Shown here piece after piece: positions 1 to 7,887 of a DNA stretch of 64,000 nt. The notes under the pieces were generated by a model. It did not search any database. It saw only the letters and a list, made by a program, of their open reading frames with translations, and had not been told where the DNA came from. The first letter of the stretch is position 1. Every line of letters starts with the position of its first letter. The stretch is from NCBI GenBank assembly GCA_902167325.1, contig LR632930.1, positions 62,001 through 126,000 on the forward strand. Reading direction: 5' to 3'. Origin of the DNA: Chitinophaga pinensis (GTDB taxonomy: Bacteria > Bacteroidota > Bacteroidia > Chitinophagales > Chitinophagaceae). The position numbers and the translations under genes were made by a program.

Positions 1-883
1 TGTCTGCCGCTGCCGGCAGTGCAGAAGTCATAAGATGGCGGATAAAGATGCGTTCTTCTTTCAACCACACCAGTAATTGTTCGCGTATAGGAAAGCAACC
101 CGGCCGGAGACCGTTTTCCCGGCTGCCCGGCGGGATATTCTTCAGTTCCCGCATACACCAGCCAAGAAGTTTCATTCTTTCCCGCAATCCGGGAATAGCA
201 TGCATATGCAGCCTCACGTTTTCCACACAATACACGAAATAGCCGGCAGAATTGAAATTGATGCTCACGAGCAGATGATGAATATTGAGCCGGGCATTTT
301 CGGCAGTAGCATGAGCAGGATGGGCAAACAGGAGCAGCTTTGTAATGAGGTTACGCAGGAATAACAGTTCCCCGAAACTGATGCGCTCTTCCGGCCTTTC
401 CAGGAAATTCCATACCGGCTCGAGGATGATGCGGCGTAATGGAGCTTCCAGCAACAGGCGCCCCAGCTCACGATCGGCCTGCAGTAACCGGGGTAGCAGC
501 ATGGTACGTGCCGCGCGCGCGTAGGCATGCGGAAGGAGCCATTCGGGTGAAAGATCGTCCCCAAAATGCTGTTCCAGCCCCGTCATCACCTGCAGGAGCG
601 ATGCTGCTGCAGTGGTATAATGTGCCGAGAAAGCGCGCGAGCCGGAAACTTCCTCATAGCTGTGTAATACATCCAGCAGCCTTACGATGGTGCGTTGCCA
701 GAAGGATACTGCTGCCATGCGCCGGGAGTTACCGGCCGGAAGGTCTGACAGGCGCAGCATCAGCGCGGTGATACGGTTCTTTTCTGCATGCAACTGTTCC
801 AGGCTTTGGGGGATGGTATCGCTTTTTGCAGAAAGGGCCTGCGGACAAAGTTGCAGGGTTACAATGTGGTTGAGCAAAGTCAT
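1..883 (-). CDS. hypothetical protein, 3' end beyond window (paralogue of the next gene)
   Basis: An uninterrupted reverse frame starts at an ATG at 881-883 and runs off the left edge without a stop, giving about 294 residues. The start is chosen because its opening MTLLNHIV lines up with MERLNQLV of the gene at 1037-1879. The two share further landmarks: a LEQ.F motif followed by a P..YAR motif near residue 100-120, and a C-terminal IR.QLL.WLKEE block. Together they look like a tandem duplication, 153 bp apart and read in the same direction. I see no signal peptide, membrane segment or catalytic motif, so the product is probably a soluble, mainly helical cytoplasmic protein. Function is not recognised. 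Confidence 0.75.
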   Translation of the reverse strand, partial: MTLLNHIVTLQLCPQALSAKSDTIPQSLEQLHAEKNRITALMLRLSDLPAGNSRRMAAVSFWQRTIVRLLDVLHSYEEVSGSRAFSAHYTTAAASLLQVMTGLEQHFGDDLSPEWLLPHAYARAARTMLLPRLLQADRELGRLLLEAPLRRIILEPVWNFLERPEERISFGELLFLRNLITKLLLFAHPAHATAENARLNIHHLLVSINFNSAGYFVYCVENVRLHMHAIPGLRERMKLLGWCMRELKNIPPGSRENGLRPGCFPIREQLLVWLKEERIFIRHLMTSALPAAAD

Positions 884-1036
884 GACATGGAAATAGCAGG
901 TGAATGATTGGTGCTGATGGTTGATATGCAGCCATGCAATACGAAAATGGTGAAATGCCGGGTTCCGCTTTCACAGGTGGGAAATATTTTCTCATGCCGG
1001 CCCGGGTGGGGTTAACCAGGGCGAATACGCAAACAT

Positions 1037-1879
1037 TTATGAGTTCGAGGTGGTGTAAAGGTTATTCATGAATTGTTTTTCTTCTTTGATCCATTGGAGG
1101 ATCTGATCGCGGATGGAGCCTTTGCCGGGGTATAATACATACTCATTTGAGGACAGGTGTCTTAATTCCTTTTCGTACCAGGACAGGAGTCCTTTCTTTT
1201 CCTGAAGGGTGTGCAGCCGGGAAGTTCTTTTGCGGAGGCAGGTGGCGGCGTAGCGCAGGAGATCCGGGCAGTTGAAGTTATGGGCAAAGAGGGTGAAGAA
1301 GGTGCGCTCTTCGGGGTCCATGTAGTAGTGATGGTCCTGCTCACGGAGGTCGCGCATGAGGCGGCGGAAGTAATGAGCGGTACCAAAGGTGAGCGGAGTG
1401 TTGGTGCTGCGCATGGGGCGAAAGATCAGTTCGATGAGCTGAGGGTCGATAAGGCGGTCCTGAAGTGTTACTTCAGTTTCCTGCATGCGGGAACTTTGTT
1501 GCGACATAATATGCCTGGCATAAGGCCCGGGCAGGAACAGATCTTTGGCGAGATGTTCGGGGAAGTATTGTTCGAGTGCCATGATGACTTCCATCATCAT
1601 GATGGCAGCTTCCTGATAAAAAGTATGGAAAGCGGGGCCTGCCTGGAGTTGGAAAAGATGAATGACATCTACGATGGCAACGAACTGTACCTGGCGCCGG
1701 CGGACTGTTTCGGCCGTCATGGCAGGATTATCCGTGTGCCCGTCTATATCCAGCAGTTCTGCCGTTGTTCTGAGTTTGGCTGCACGAAGCTCACCGAGCA
1801 GGCCGGAAAGGTCGGCAGAATGGGTAGTGAGCTGCGACGGCATAAGCCGGGCGTACACGAGCTGATTCAATCTTTCCAT
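1037..1879 (-). CDS. hypothetical protein, 280 aa
   Basis: A 280-residue frame starting at ATG 1879 with typical codon use. The protein is charged and probably helical, with no signal peptide or membrane segment. It shares several blocks with the partial gene at 1-883 (opening MERLNQLV, LEQYF and PGPYARH motifs around residues 100-125, and the C-terminal IRDQILQWIKEE), so the pair arose by duplication and is likely co-transcribed. I considered an RteC-type regulator because of length and helical character but could not match its motifs, so no function is given. The long forward frame on the opposite strand here is a shadow. Confidence 0.8.
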   Translation of the reverse strand: MERLNQLVYARLMPSQLTTHSADLSGLLGELRAAKLRTTAELLDIDGHTDNPAMTAETVRRRQVQFVAIVDVIHLFQLQAGPAFHTFYQEAAIMMMEVIMALEQYFPEHLAKDLFLPGPYARHIMSQQSSRMQETEVTLQDRLIDPQLIELIFRPMRSTNTPLTFGTAHYFRRLMRDLREQDHHYYMDPEERTFFTLFAHNFNCPDLLRYAATCLRKRTSRLHTLQEKKGLLSWYEKELRHLSSNEYVLYPGKGSIRDQILQWIKEEKQFMNNLYTTSNS

Positions 1880-2148
1880 GACGAATGCGTTTATTTGGCT
1901 GCAAAGAATTGGGGGGCTTCCTATAGGGTAACATCAATTATGTATATGAGATGTGAGCAATCACTGAAAGGGTGAATTAACAACTATGGAAATTGACAGC
2001 CGGAAAGTGCATCTGTTAACAAAACAGCGGGTTTCGGCGTCCGTATTGCCTGTTCATTTTTTGTTTTATTAACAAACAGAAAAAAATATCCTGTTTTTTT
2101 TCGTAATCATTCACCCCGGCCACCTCAAAACTGTATCTATATATTCAG

Positions 2149-3273
2149 ATGGAAAACGAAAATCACATACGCTTCCTTCTCAACAAAGAGTTCTTCGGTA
2201 CAATTACACCCGAAGAGCAGGAAGCGTTGAATGATTTACTGGCCAGCAGTGCAAAGGCACGCGCCATCCGGAGTGAGATAAGAAATGATGAACCGTTCGA
2301 TGGCCAGCATGTTTTTCCAGCAGAGGAGCTGGAAGCAGATTACTTCGCAGTGCAGCAACGGAATCACCACCGTAAAATGCAGCGGATCTGGAACTGGCGG
2401 ATAGCCGCAGGGCTGGTAGCAGGAGCCATTATTACAACATGGCTCATCTGGCCGAATGATCCGCCACATATTCCGCCTCCCGTAATTATCCCTTCGGATA
2501 TTCAGGCAGTAACACTACAGTTCGCTAACGGAGAAATGATACCGTTTCAGGATGGCAGCCCGCAACAATATCAGGTACAATCTACCGGCATATTTTTCGA
2601 CAAAGGCAGGCTCCGTTTTGAATCAGCTCCTCAGGCCGCACCGGGATGGAACAGCCTGAATGTACCACCAGGCAAGGAAAGCACCATACTACTGGCAGAC
2701 GGTACGGAAGTGATCCTGAACAGTTCTTCGAAATTACAGTTCCCCTTCCGCTTTGGCACCGGCCCGCGGGAAGTATATCTTAAAGGTGAAGGGTATTTCC
2801 GTATCCGTTCCACAAATGGCCCCCCTTTCATCATCCATGCCGGACAGGCAGACATCCATATTACGGATGCCGTATGTAACATTAACGCATATACTTCCAC
2901 CAAAGTAATTGCATCCCTCGTTAGCGGAGAAATGGAAGTGAGAGCTTCTGGCGGACTCGTTACATTACAGCCGGGAGAAGAAGTAACCGCAGCAACAGAC
3001 AGTCCTTTACGGTTGAGCCACATGCAGGAACAATACACCGTAACATGGATTAACGGAGAACAGTACTTTAATAATTTACCCGCAACAGAACTGCGGGATA
3101 TGATAGCACGGTGGTTTAATACTACTTTATACATCGATACACCGGAGGCAGAAAATATTTTATTAAATGGCAAACTTTTTCGCAACCAAACGCTCTCCGA
3201 ATTTGTTGATACTATGAACACGCAAAACGAAGTGGAATTTTACTGGAAGAATGGCATGCTCCACTGCCGCTAA
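2149..3273 (+). CDS. FecR family anti-sigma protein (orphan)
   Basis: A 374-residue FecR-type transmembrane anti-sigma/sigma-regulatory protein. In order: a short cytoplasmic N-terminal part with the usual residue spacing of Bacteroidota FecR proteins (FFGTITPEEQEALNDLL near 15-30), one membrane helix at about 85-101, a periplasmic FecR domain at about 175-275 (LADGTEVILNSSSKL, then YLKGEGYF) and a C-terminal DUF4974-like segment at about 300-374. Family members hold an ECF sigma factor until a SusC/FecA-type receptor signals through its STN domain. Unusually, no sigma factor or TonB receptor adjoins it: the next gene is a convergent SDR. It may serve a distant sigma factor or be a leftover. 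A bidirectional terminator follows. Confidence 0.85.
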   Translation: MENENHIRFLLNKEFFGTITPEEQEALNDLLASSAKARAIRSEIRNDEPFDGQHVFPAEELEADYFAVQQRNHHRKMQRIWNWRIAAGLVAGAIITTWLIWPNDPPHIPPPVIIPSDIQAVTLQFANGEMIPFQDGSPQQYQVQSTGIFFDKGRLRFESAPQAAPGWNSLNVPPGKESTILLADGTEVILNSSSKLQFPFRFGTGPREVYLKGEGYFRIRSTNGPPFIIHAGQADIHITDAVCNINAYTSTKVIASLVSGEMEVRASGGLVTLQPGEEVTAATDSPLRLSHMQEQYTVTWINGEQYFNNLPATELRDMIARWFNTTLYIDTPEAENILLNGKLFRNQTLSEFVDTMNTQNEVEFYWKNGMLHCR

Positions 3274-3332
3274 AATAGTAACTAAAAAGTTGTGTAGATA
3301 TAACGATAGCGTCCTCCAAGGATGCTTAGACT

Positions 3333-3367
3333 ATCAAAAAACCGCTCCCGTAAGAGCGGTTTTTTGA
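3333..3367. terminator. bidirectional rho-independent terminator
   Basis: A perfect inverted repeat: ATCAAAAAACCGCTC, a six-base loop, then its exact complement ending in TTTTTTGAT. The A-run/T-run flanks make it work in both directions, and it sits between the convergent FecR gene and the SDR gene. Confidence 0.9.
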
Positions 3368-3384
3368 TGTAGGTAATAGCCGGG

Positions 3385-4125
3385 TTAAATGTTAGTACCC
3401 CCATCCACCGTAAATCCTGCGCCGGTGATAAATCCGCTCTCAGGCCCGGCCAGAAATGCCACCATGGAAGCAATGTCTTCCGTTTTCCCGAAAGTATTCA
3501 ATGCTGTGATGGAGCGCTGGTAATCGGCCGAAGGCCCGTCTGTCGGATTCATATCGGTATCAATAGGTCCGGGGTGTACAATATTCACATTGATCTTCTT
3601 CGGCCCCAGCTCTCTCGCCAGTGCTTTAGTGAGACCAGTTATGGCCGCTTTACTGGTAGAGTACAGCGCACATCCGCCAAAAGTAATACGGTCTACCAGG
3701 CAGGTACCAATGTTCACAATGCGGCCGCCATTTTTCATGTGGGGAATTGCTGCGCGCGATGCTGCGAATACTGCTCTAACATTAATCGCCATGGTATCAT
3801 CGAAATCTTCGAGAGAACATTCTTCCAGGGGTTTGATATTGCCAACACCCGCATTGTTCACCAAAATATCGAGCCGTCCGAATTGCTCCGCTGCATGATT
3901 CACCGCAGCCTGCACGGCATGCGGATCTTTACTGTCGGCCGCAATGGCCAGGGCCTTTACACCCAGCGCGCTCACTTCCGCGGCCAGTGCTTCCGCTTTT
4001 TCTTTAGATGACTGATAAGTAAATGCCACGTTGGCACCTTCCTGCGCAAGCCTTCTTACGATTGCTGCGCCTATACCCCGGCTTCCGCCGGTAATGAATG
4101 CTGATTGCTGATGTAGATTTTTCAT
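3385..4125 (-). CDS. SDR family NAD(P)-dependent oxidoreductase
   Basis: A 246-residue classical short-chain dehydrogenase/reductase. Visible: nucleotide-binding TGGSRGIG at 12-19, NNAG at 90-93, catalytic Tyr155 and Lys159 in YSTSK, the PGP turn near 185-187 and the usual DGG near the C-terminus. The start at ATG 4125 is preferred to an upstream in-frame start that would add 18 residues (MTIASVHTK...) not expected before the first strand. The position that normally carries the catalytic Ser reads Gly-Thr-Cys (140-142), so it appears replaced by Thr or Cys. The gene is divergent from an HxlR-type regulator whose promoter overlaps its upstream region, a common arrangement in which the regulator controls the oxidoreductase. 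Substrate is unknown. Confidence 0.9.
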   Translation of the reverse strand: MKNLHQQSAFITGGSRGIGAAIVRRLAQEGANVAFTYQSSKEKAEALAAEVSALGVKALAIAADSKDPHAVQAAVNHAAEQFGRLDILVNNAGVGNIKPLEECSLEDFDDTMAINVRAVFAASRAAIPHMKNGGRIVNIGTCLVDRITFGGCALYSTSKAAITGLTKALARELGPKKINVNIVHPGPIDTDMNPTDGPSADYQRSITALNTFGKTEDIASMVAFLAGPESGFITGAGFTVDGGTNI

Positions 4126-4149
4126 ACTGCAAAAATATTCCGGACCCTT

Positions 4150-4157
4150 TATCTTTG
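4150..4157 (+). promoter_or_regulatory. Bacteroidota -7 box upstream of the HxlR gene
   Basis: TATCTTTG matches the Bacteroidota -7 consensus TAnnTTTG exactly and lies 42 bp before the HxlR start codon. No clear TTTG -33 element is seen. The box falls in the 74 bp between the divergent start codons, so binding here would affect both genes. Confidence 0.5.
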
Positions 4158-4199
4158 TATGTACTGACGCGATTGTCAAGTACTAACTTTTAAGTAAGT

Positions 4200-4547
4200 A
4201 TGCGTAAAGAGAATTCAACGAACAGCCTTAATGAGACCCGGTTGAACCTGTTGTGCGGCATGTCACACGCCCTGTCTGTGATCGGGGGCCGATGGAAGCC
4301 TTCGATATTATTTAGTCTTACAGAAGGCAGGAAACGATATAATGAATTGCGGAAAGACATACCCGGTATTTCGGAACGGATGCTTGTAGCGCAATTGCGG
4401 GAGCTGGAGGGCGACGGACTGGTGGAACGTACCGTATTCCCGGAAGTTCCGCCCCGGGTAGAGTATGCATTAACGGATTTTGGCAGATCTACAGAACCCA
4501 TGCTGCGGGAGATTTCGGCGTGGGGAGCCAGGCACCGCAAAGTATAA
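4200..4547 (+). CDS. HxlR-type winged-helix transcriptional regulator
   Basis: A 115-residue MarR/HxlR-type DNA-binding protein. The HxlR signature is clear: LSVIGGRWKPSILFSL at about 28-43, YNELRKDIPGISERML at about 50-65 (recognition helix), LRELEGDGLVER at about 69-80 and the wing PRVEYALTDFGR near 87-98. These proteins usually sense small electrophiles, quinones or redox state and repress a neighbouring oxidoreductase. Divergent placement next to the SDR gene with a 74-bp shared control region supports that role here. The ligand is not evident. The start ATG gives the expected N-terminal length. Confidence 0.92.
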   Translation: MRKENSTNSLNETRLNLLCGMSHALSVIGGRWKPSILFSLTEGRKRYNELRKDIPGISERMLVAQLRELEGDGLVERTVFPEVPPRVEYALTDFGRSTEPMLREISAWGARHRKV

Positions 4548-4570
4548 TTTTCAGCTTTTTTTAGAATATT

Positions 4571-4601
4571 TTTGGAAATGTAGAGAAAACACCTACCTTT
4601 G
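4571..4601 (+). promoter_or_regulatory. promoter of tRNA-Glu
   Basis: TTTG at 4571-4574 and TACCTTTG at 4594-4601 match the Bacteroidota -33/-7 promoter with a 19-bp spacer. It lies about 20 bp before the tRNA, as expected for a stable-RNA promoter. Confidence 0.8.
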
Positions 4602-4622
4602 CCATCCCAAATAAACAACGAT

Positions 4623-4694
4623 GCCGCGTTGGTCAATCGGCTAAGACGCCTCCCTTTCACGGAGGAATGACGGGTTCGACTCCCGTACGCGGTA
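4623..4694 (+). tRNA. tRNA-Glu (anticodon TTC)
   Basis: A 72-nt cloverleaf: acceptor GCCGCGT / ACGCGGT with a G1-U72 wobble pair, D-arm around GTC...GAC, anticodon arm CCTCC-CTTTCAC-GGAGG with TTC at positions 34-36, T-arm ACGGG-TTCGACT-CCCGT. CCA is not encoded. It has its own promoter and terminator and is a single-gene unit. The decayed DUF1016 gene on the opposite strand ends at its terminator. Confidence 0.95.
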
Positions 4695-4695
4695 C

Positions 4696-4737
4696 AAAAC
4701 AAAAGAGACGGTCTAACTAGCCGTCTCTTTTGTTTTT
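4696..4737 (+). terminator. terminator of tRNA-Glu
   Basis: A 16-bp perfect stem (AAAACAAAAGAGACGG and its complement) with a nine-base loop, followed by a T-run, starting two bases after the tRNA. It also lies where the opposite-strand DUF1016 frame loses homology. Confidence 0.9.
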
Positions 4738-4740
4738 GCA

Positions 4741-5830
4741 CCTTTCCTCTCTCCTCTTTCAAAATCCTTTCAAGTTCAACTTCACTCGGCAGATTTATTA
4801 GATACTTTGACACGAATAATTTGTGAGCCAAACCCGCGGTTGCATACCTTACCAATGCTTCATTCTTCCCAGAACAAAGTATGATACCAATAGGCGGATT
4901 ATCCCCGGAGACGAACTCGTTCTCTCTGTAATAATTTAGATATACGTTCATCTGACCTGCATCAGCATGTGAAAAATCGCCCAGCTTCAAATCTACCAAC
5001 ACATGACATTTCAGAATACGATGATAAAAAACGAGGTCTATCCGATAGTGCGTATTATCAAAAGTGATGCGTTTTTGCCTTGCTTCAAAACAAAAGCCCT
5101 TTCCAAGTTCTAATAAAAATGATTGTAAATGACCAATAATAGCTGCCTCCAGATCACATTCGGTATATTGCGCTTTCTCTTCCAGCTGAAGAAACTCAAG
5201 CAGATAGGGATCCCGAAAAAATTGTGCAGGCACCAAAGTATCAACATTCGTCTGTTCGCAACGAATCTCCCTATGTTCGCTCAAACCTGTTCTTTCGAAT
5301 AAAAGGCTGCTCATTGCACGTTGCAACTCTCGTACAGACCAGCTGTTCCTAAGAATTTCGGCTTCGTAAAAGAAACGGCTGGCATCAGAATTGGCCTTAA
5401 ACAATTCAATAAAATGAGAAAAGGATAGCCGATCCAATAAATCCCCTGCAGGATGGCCAATTTCCGGCGGCTTGCATACCGGAGAATCTACAAATATCTG
5501 ATATCCAATATTTTCAAATTCAACAGACACTGTCTGATGAATCTGTGGATAGAGCAAATAGAACTGTCTGAACAATCTCAGGTTAGTTGCAGACATTCCT
5601 TTAATGCCGGCTACCTTCAAATTTTGAAACAACCGCTCAAATAAATGTTGGCCATATGCTGCTCTATCTTCTCCATCCTCCTCATACTCAACTAAATAGT
5701 AGCCTATTATCCAATTCCATATAGTATACGCTGTATTTACCTGCTTATATGCTTTATTAAGAAAGTAAGTATTCGTTTCACGTATTTTCCAGCTAGCAGT
5801 TGAAGATTCGTAATCATTAAAGAGAATTTT
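4741..5830 (-). pseudogene. DUF1016 / YhcG-type PDDEXK nuclease remnant
   Basis: The conceptual product matches the DUF1016 (YhcG) family: an N-terminal segment with NWIIGYYLVEYEEDGEDRA and YGQHLFERL, then NLRLFRQFYL, and a C-terminal PDDEXK-like nuclease part with RIDLVFYHR, LVDLKLG and GQMNVYLNYY. Homology begins near 5830, but the frame upstream of 5632 has no ATG, GTG or TTG and meets a stop at 5840-5842, so the first conserved ~65 residues have no obvious start. At the other end the frame has no native stop: it runs on through the tRNA terminator, the antisense of tRNA-Glu and the HxlR gene to 4190. Both ends therefore look damaged. Intact relatives are nucleases found near restriction or mobile modules. 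Confidence 0.7.
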
Positions 5831-6131
5831 TTCGGCAGGTTAACAATCGCTAATTATCAAATTTTCCTGCCTGAAAAAGTTAAACTTGCGTTATTAGAAA
5901 AAAGGATGCGAGATGTTCCAATAAACTCCCAATCACGGTACAAAAAGGAAGTAGTGTTCATTGAGCAGCCCTTTTTCCTTTGTATCTAGACAACACCTGT
6001 CAGCGTGCAGGATACAGGCAGAGAAATGCCCAATCTGATGTGAACAAGCGTATTCGGCTGAATGATGTTTCCTTACCGTTTCTCCCTAATTATTTCGAAA
6101 AGCAGTTAAGGGTTTGTATTTTAGATATCTT

Positions 6132-7193
6132 ATGATAAGACCAAAACGCCTGTTCGTTTCAGTTATACTTATATGTACATCAGTTGCAACAAACGCACAG
6201 CAATCTGATAAAGGGCTAAAAGACTATTACAAAAACCTTTTTCCGGTGGGTGTAGCCGTCACACCCCGCCATTTGCAGGACTCCGCCACCGCCTCCTTCA
6301 TCCTAAGGCATTTCAACAGCATCACGGCTGAAAACGTGATGAAAATGGAACCTATTCATCCGGATGAAGACCGGTATAATTGGGGCGGTGCCGATGCTAT
6401 CGTTCAATTTGCCACGGAAAACGGGTTGAAGGTAAGGGGCCATACGCTCTGCTGGCATAACCAGGCTCCAAAATGGATGTTTTACAATGCAACAGGCAAA
6501 CTGGTGAGCAAAGACACCTTATTGAACAGATTGCGCAAACACATCCACGATGTAGTAAGCCGTTATAAAGGAAAAATCTATGCCTGGGATGTGGTAAATG
6601 AAGCCGTTTCAGACCATCCGAATGAGTTTCTCCGCAATTCCCTATGGTACCAGATATGCGGGGAAGACTTTATTGCACACGCATTCCGGTATGCACATGA
6701 AGCAGACCCCAATGCCATTTTATTCTATAATGATTACAATACCGAAGATCCGGTAAAAAGAAACAAGATTCACCGCCTGCTTAAAAAGCTGCGCGATGCA
6801 AACGTACCGGTTCATGCCATTGGCCTGCAAGGCCATTGGTCCGTTAAAGATCCTTCAAGCGCATCACTTACTGCTGCTATCGAACAATATGCATCACTTG
6901 GAATCAAAATACAGATTACCGAGCTGGACGTTTCTGTTTTTACCAACGACAAAATACCCGAACAACGCAGTTTAACTCCGGAACAGGAGCTATTGCAGGA
7001 GCAGCAATACAACATGCTTTTCGAGACATTCAGGAAGTACCGTCAATACATCACCGGCATTACTTTCTGGAACCTTTCAGACCGTTCGAGCTGGCTGGAC
7101 AATTTTCCGGTAAGGGGCCGGAAAAACTATCCTCTGCTATTCGATGAAAAGCTTAAGCCTAAAAAAGCATACTGGAAAGTGACCGGCTTTTAA
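6132..7193 (+). CDS. secreted endo-1,4-beta-xylanase, GH10
   Basis: A 353-residue GH10 family enzyme that cleaves internal beta-1,4 bonds of xylan. The start at ATG 6132 begins a Sec signal peptide (RPKRLFVSVILI core, cleavage near NA-QQ at about 22-23); a TTG six codons upstream would spoil it. The GH10 barrel fills the rest: SITAENVMKME, the substrate-binding RGHTLCWHNQ, the acid/base Glu157 in WDVVNEAVSD and the nucleophile Glu264 in ITELDV. No carbohydrate-binding module is attached. It stands alone, with no SusC/D pair nearby, in a stretch beside tRNA-Glu that also holds a decayed nuclease and a truncated permease, which suggests horizontal acquisition. Probably periplasmic or exported. 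Confidence 0.95.
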   Translation: MIRPKRLFVSVILICTSVATNAQQSDKGLKDYYKNLFPVGVAVTPRHLQDSATASFILRHFNSITAENVMKMEPIHPDEDRYNWGGADAIVQFATENGLKVRGHTLCWHNQAPKWMFYNATGKLVSKDTLLNRLRKHIHDVVSRYKGKIYAWDVVNEAVSDHPNEFLRNSLWYQICGEDFIAHAFRYAHEADPNAILFYNDYNTEDPVKRNKIHRLLKKLRDANVPVHAIGLQGHWSVKDPSSASLTAAIEQYASLGIKIQITELDVSVFTNDKIPEQRSLTPEQELLQEQQYNMLFETFRKYRQYITGITFWNLSDRSSWLDNFPVRGRKNYPLLFDEKLKPKKAYWKVTGF

Positions 7194-7306
7194 ACATCCG
7201 AAATACTATGAGAAAATAGGCTGGAAGAAATTTCAGCCTATTCTATTTTCAGCATGAATTTTGCCGGCTCCTTGCACATCTTCACTTAACCATTTTGGAT
7301 CAGATC

Positions 7307-7672
7307 ATGCTTTCAACTGTTCTATGCATAATAGGCATTAGCTTTCTTGCAACACTGGTACGCTCAACCTTTGGCTTTGGAGAATCCCTGGTGGCCCTTC
7401 CATTGCTCGTACCGTTCATCCCCCTTAACATAGCAGTTCCCTTATCCGTACTGATGTCTGTTTTCACAGCAGTGGTAGTGGTTGCGCAGGATCACAGGGA
7501 GATACATTTTAACAGCGCCAAATGGCTGATCCTGTATGCCATGCTGGGCATTCCATTAGGATTGCTCATACTTACCTATGGTAATGAATACTGGGTAAAA
7601 ATAGCGCTGGGCCTTTTAATCATAATGTACAGCACCTACGCCAAGCCTATTATGGAACCTATTCCGCTTTGA
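7307..7672 (+). pseudogene. TauE/SafE-type permease, N-terminal half only
   Basis: A 121-residue hydrophobic product with about four membrane segments that matches the first half of TauE/SafE (sulfite/anion exporter-like) permeases: FLATLVRSTFGFGESLVALPLL near 10-31 is the family N-terminal repeat. Full members have about 250 residues with a second similar half; here a stop falls at 7670-7672 after about half the protein, and I see no continuation in the following 200 bp. It is most likely a truncated, non-functional copy. ATG 7307 is taken as start rather than the TTG at 7295. Confidence 0.6.
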
Positions 7673-7887
7673 TTATCGGGGCAAAGCTGAAATCCCCAAC
7701 GCATATCCCATTTTTCGAAAACCTCTAAACCCTGATACTCTCACCTTCGAAATTATTCAAGCCTCAATACTGTTAGCCTGCGTCGTTATTCAATCCGTAA
7801 TACTCCGGCATTAAATATCCTCCAATTACCCCGGCCGGCGCTCAGATACGGTTGTCGTAATTTCAGCTATAACAAAAACTTATTATT

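Noticed and set aside
1037..1879. RteC-type regulator identity
   Set aside because: Length and helical character are compatible, but the characteristic RteC motifs could not be matched.
1211..1975. 254-codon forward frame
   Set aside because: Lies antisense to the gene at 1037-1879, which has a paralogue in the same orientation; a shadow frame in GC-biased DNA.
4130..4137. CAAAAATA as a -7 box for the SDR gene on the minus strand
   Set aside because: It would place the transcription start at the start codon and no -33 element is present; possible only for a leaderless transcript, so not listed.
4190..4740. C-terminal extension of the DUF1016 frame through antisense tRNA-Glu and HxlR
   Set aside because: It is antisense to a tRNA, a terminator and a well-supported regulator gene, has no homology, and contains the peptide that antisense tRNA typically gives. 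Treated as read-through of a decayed gene.
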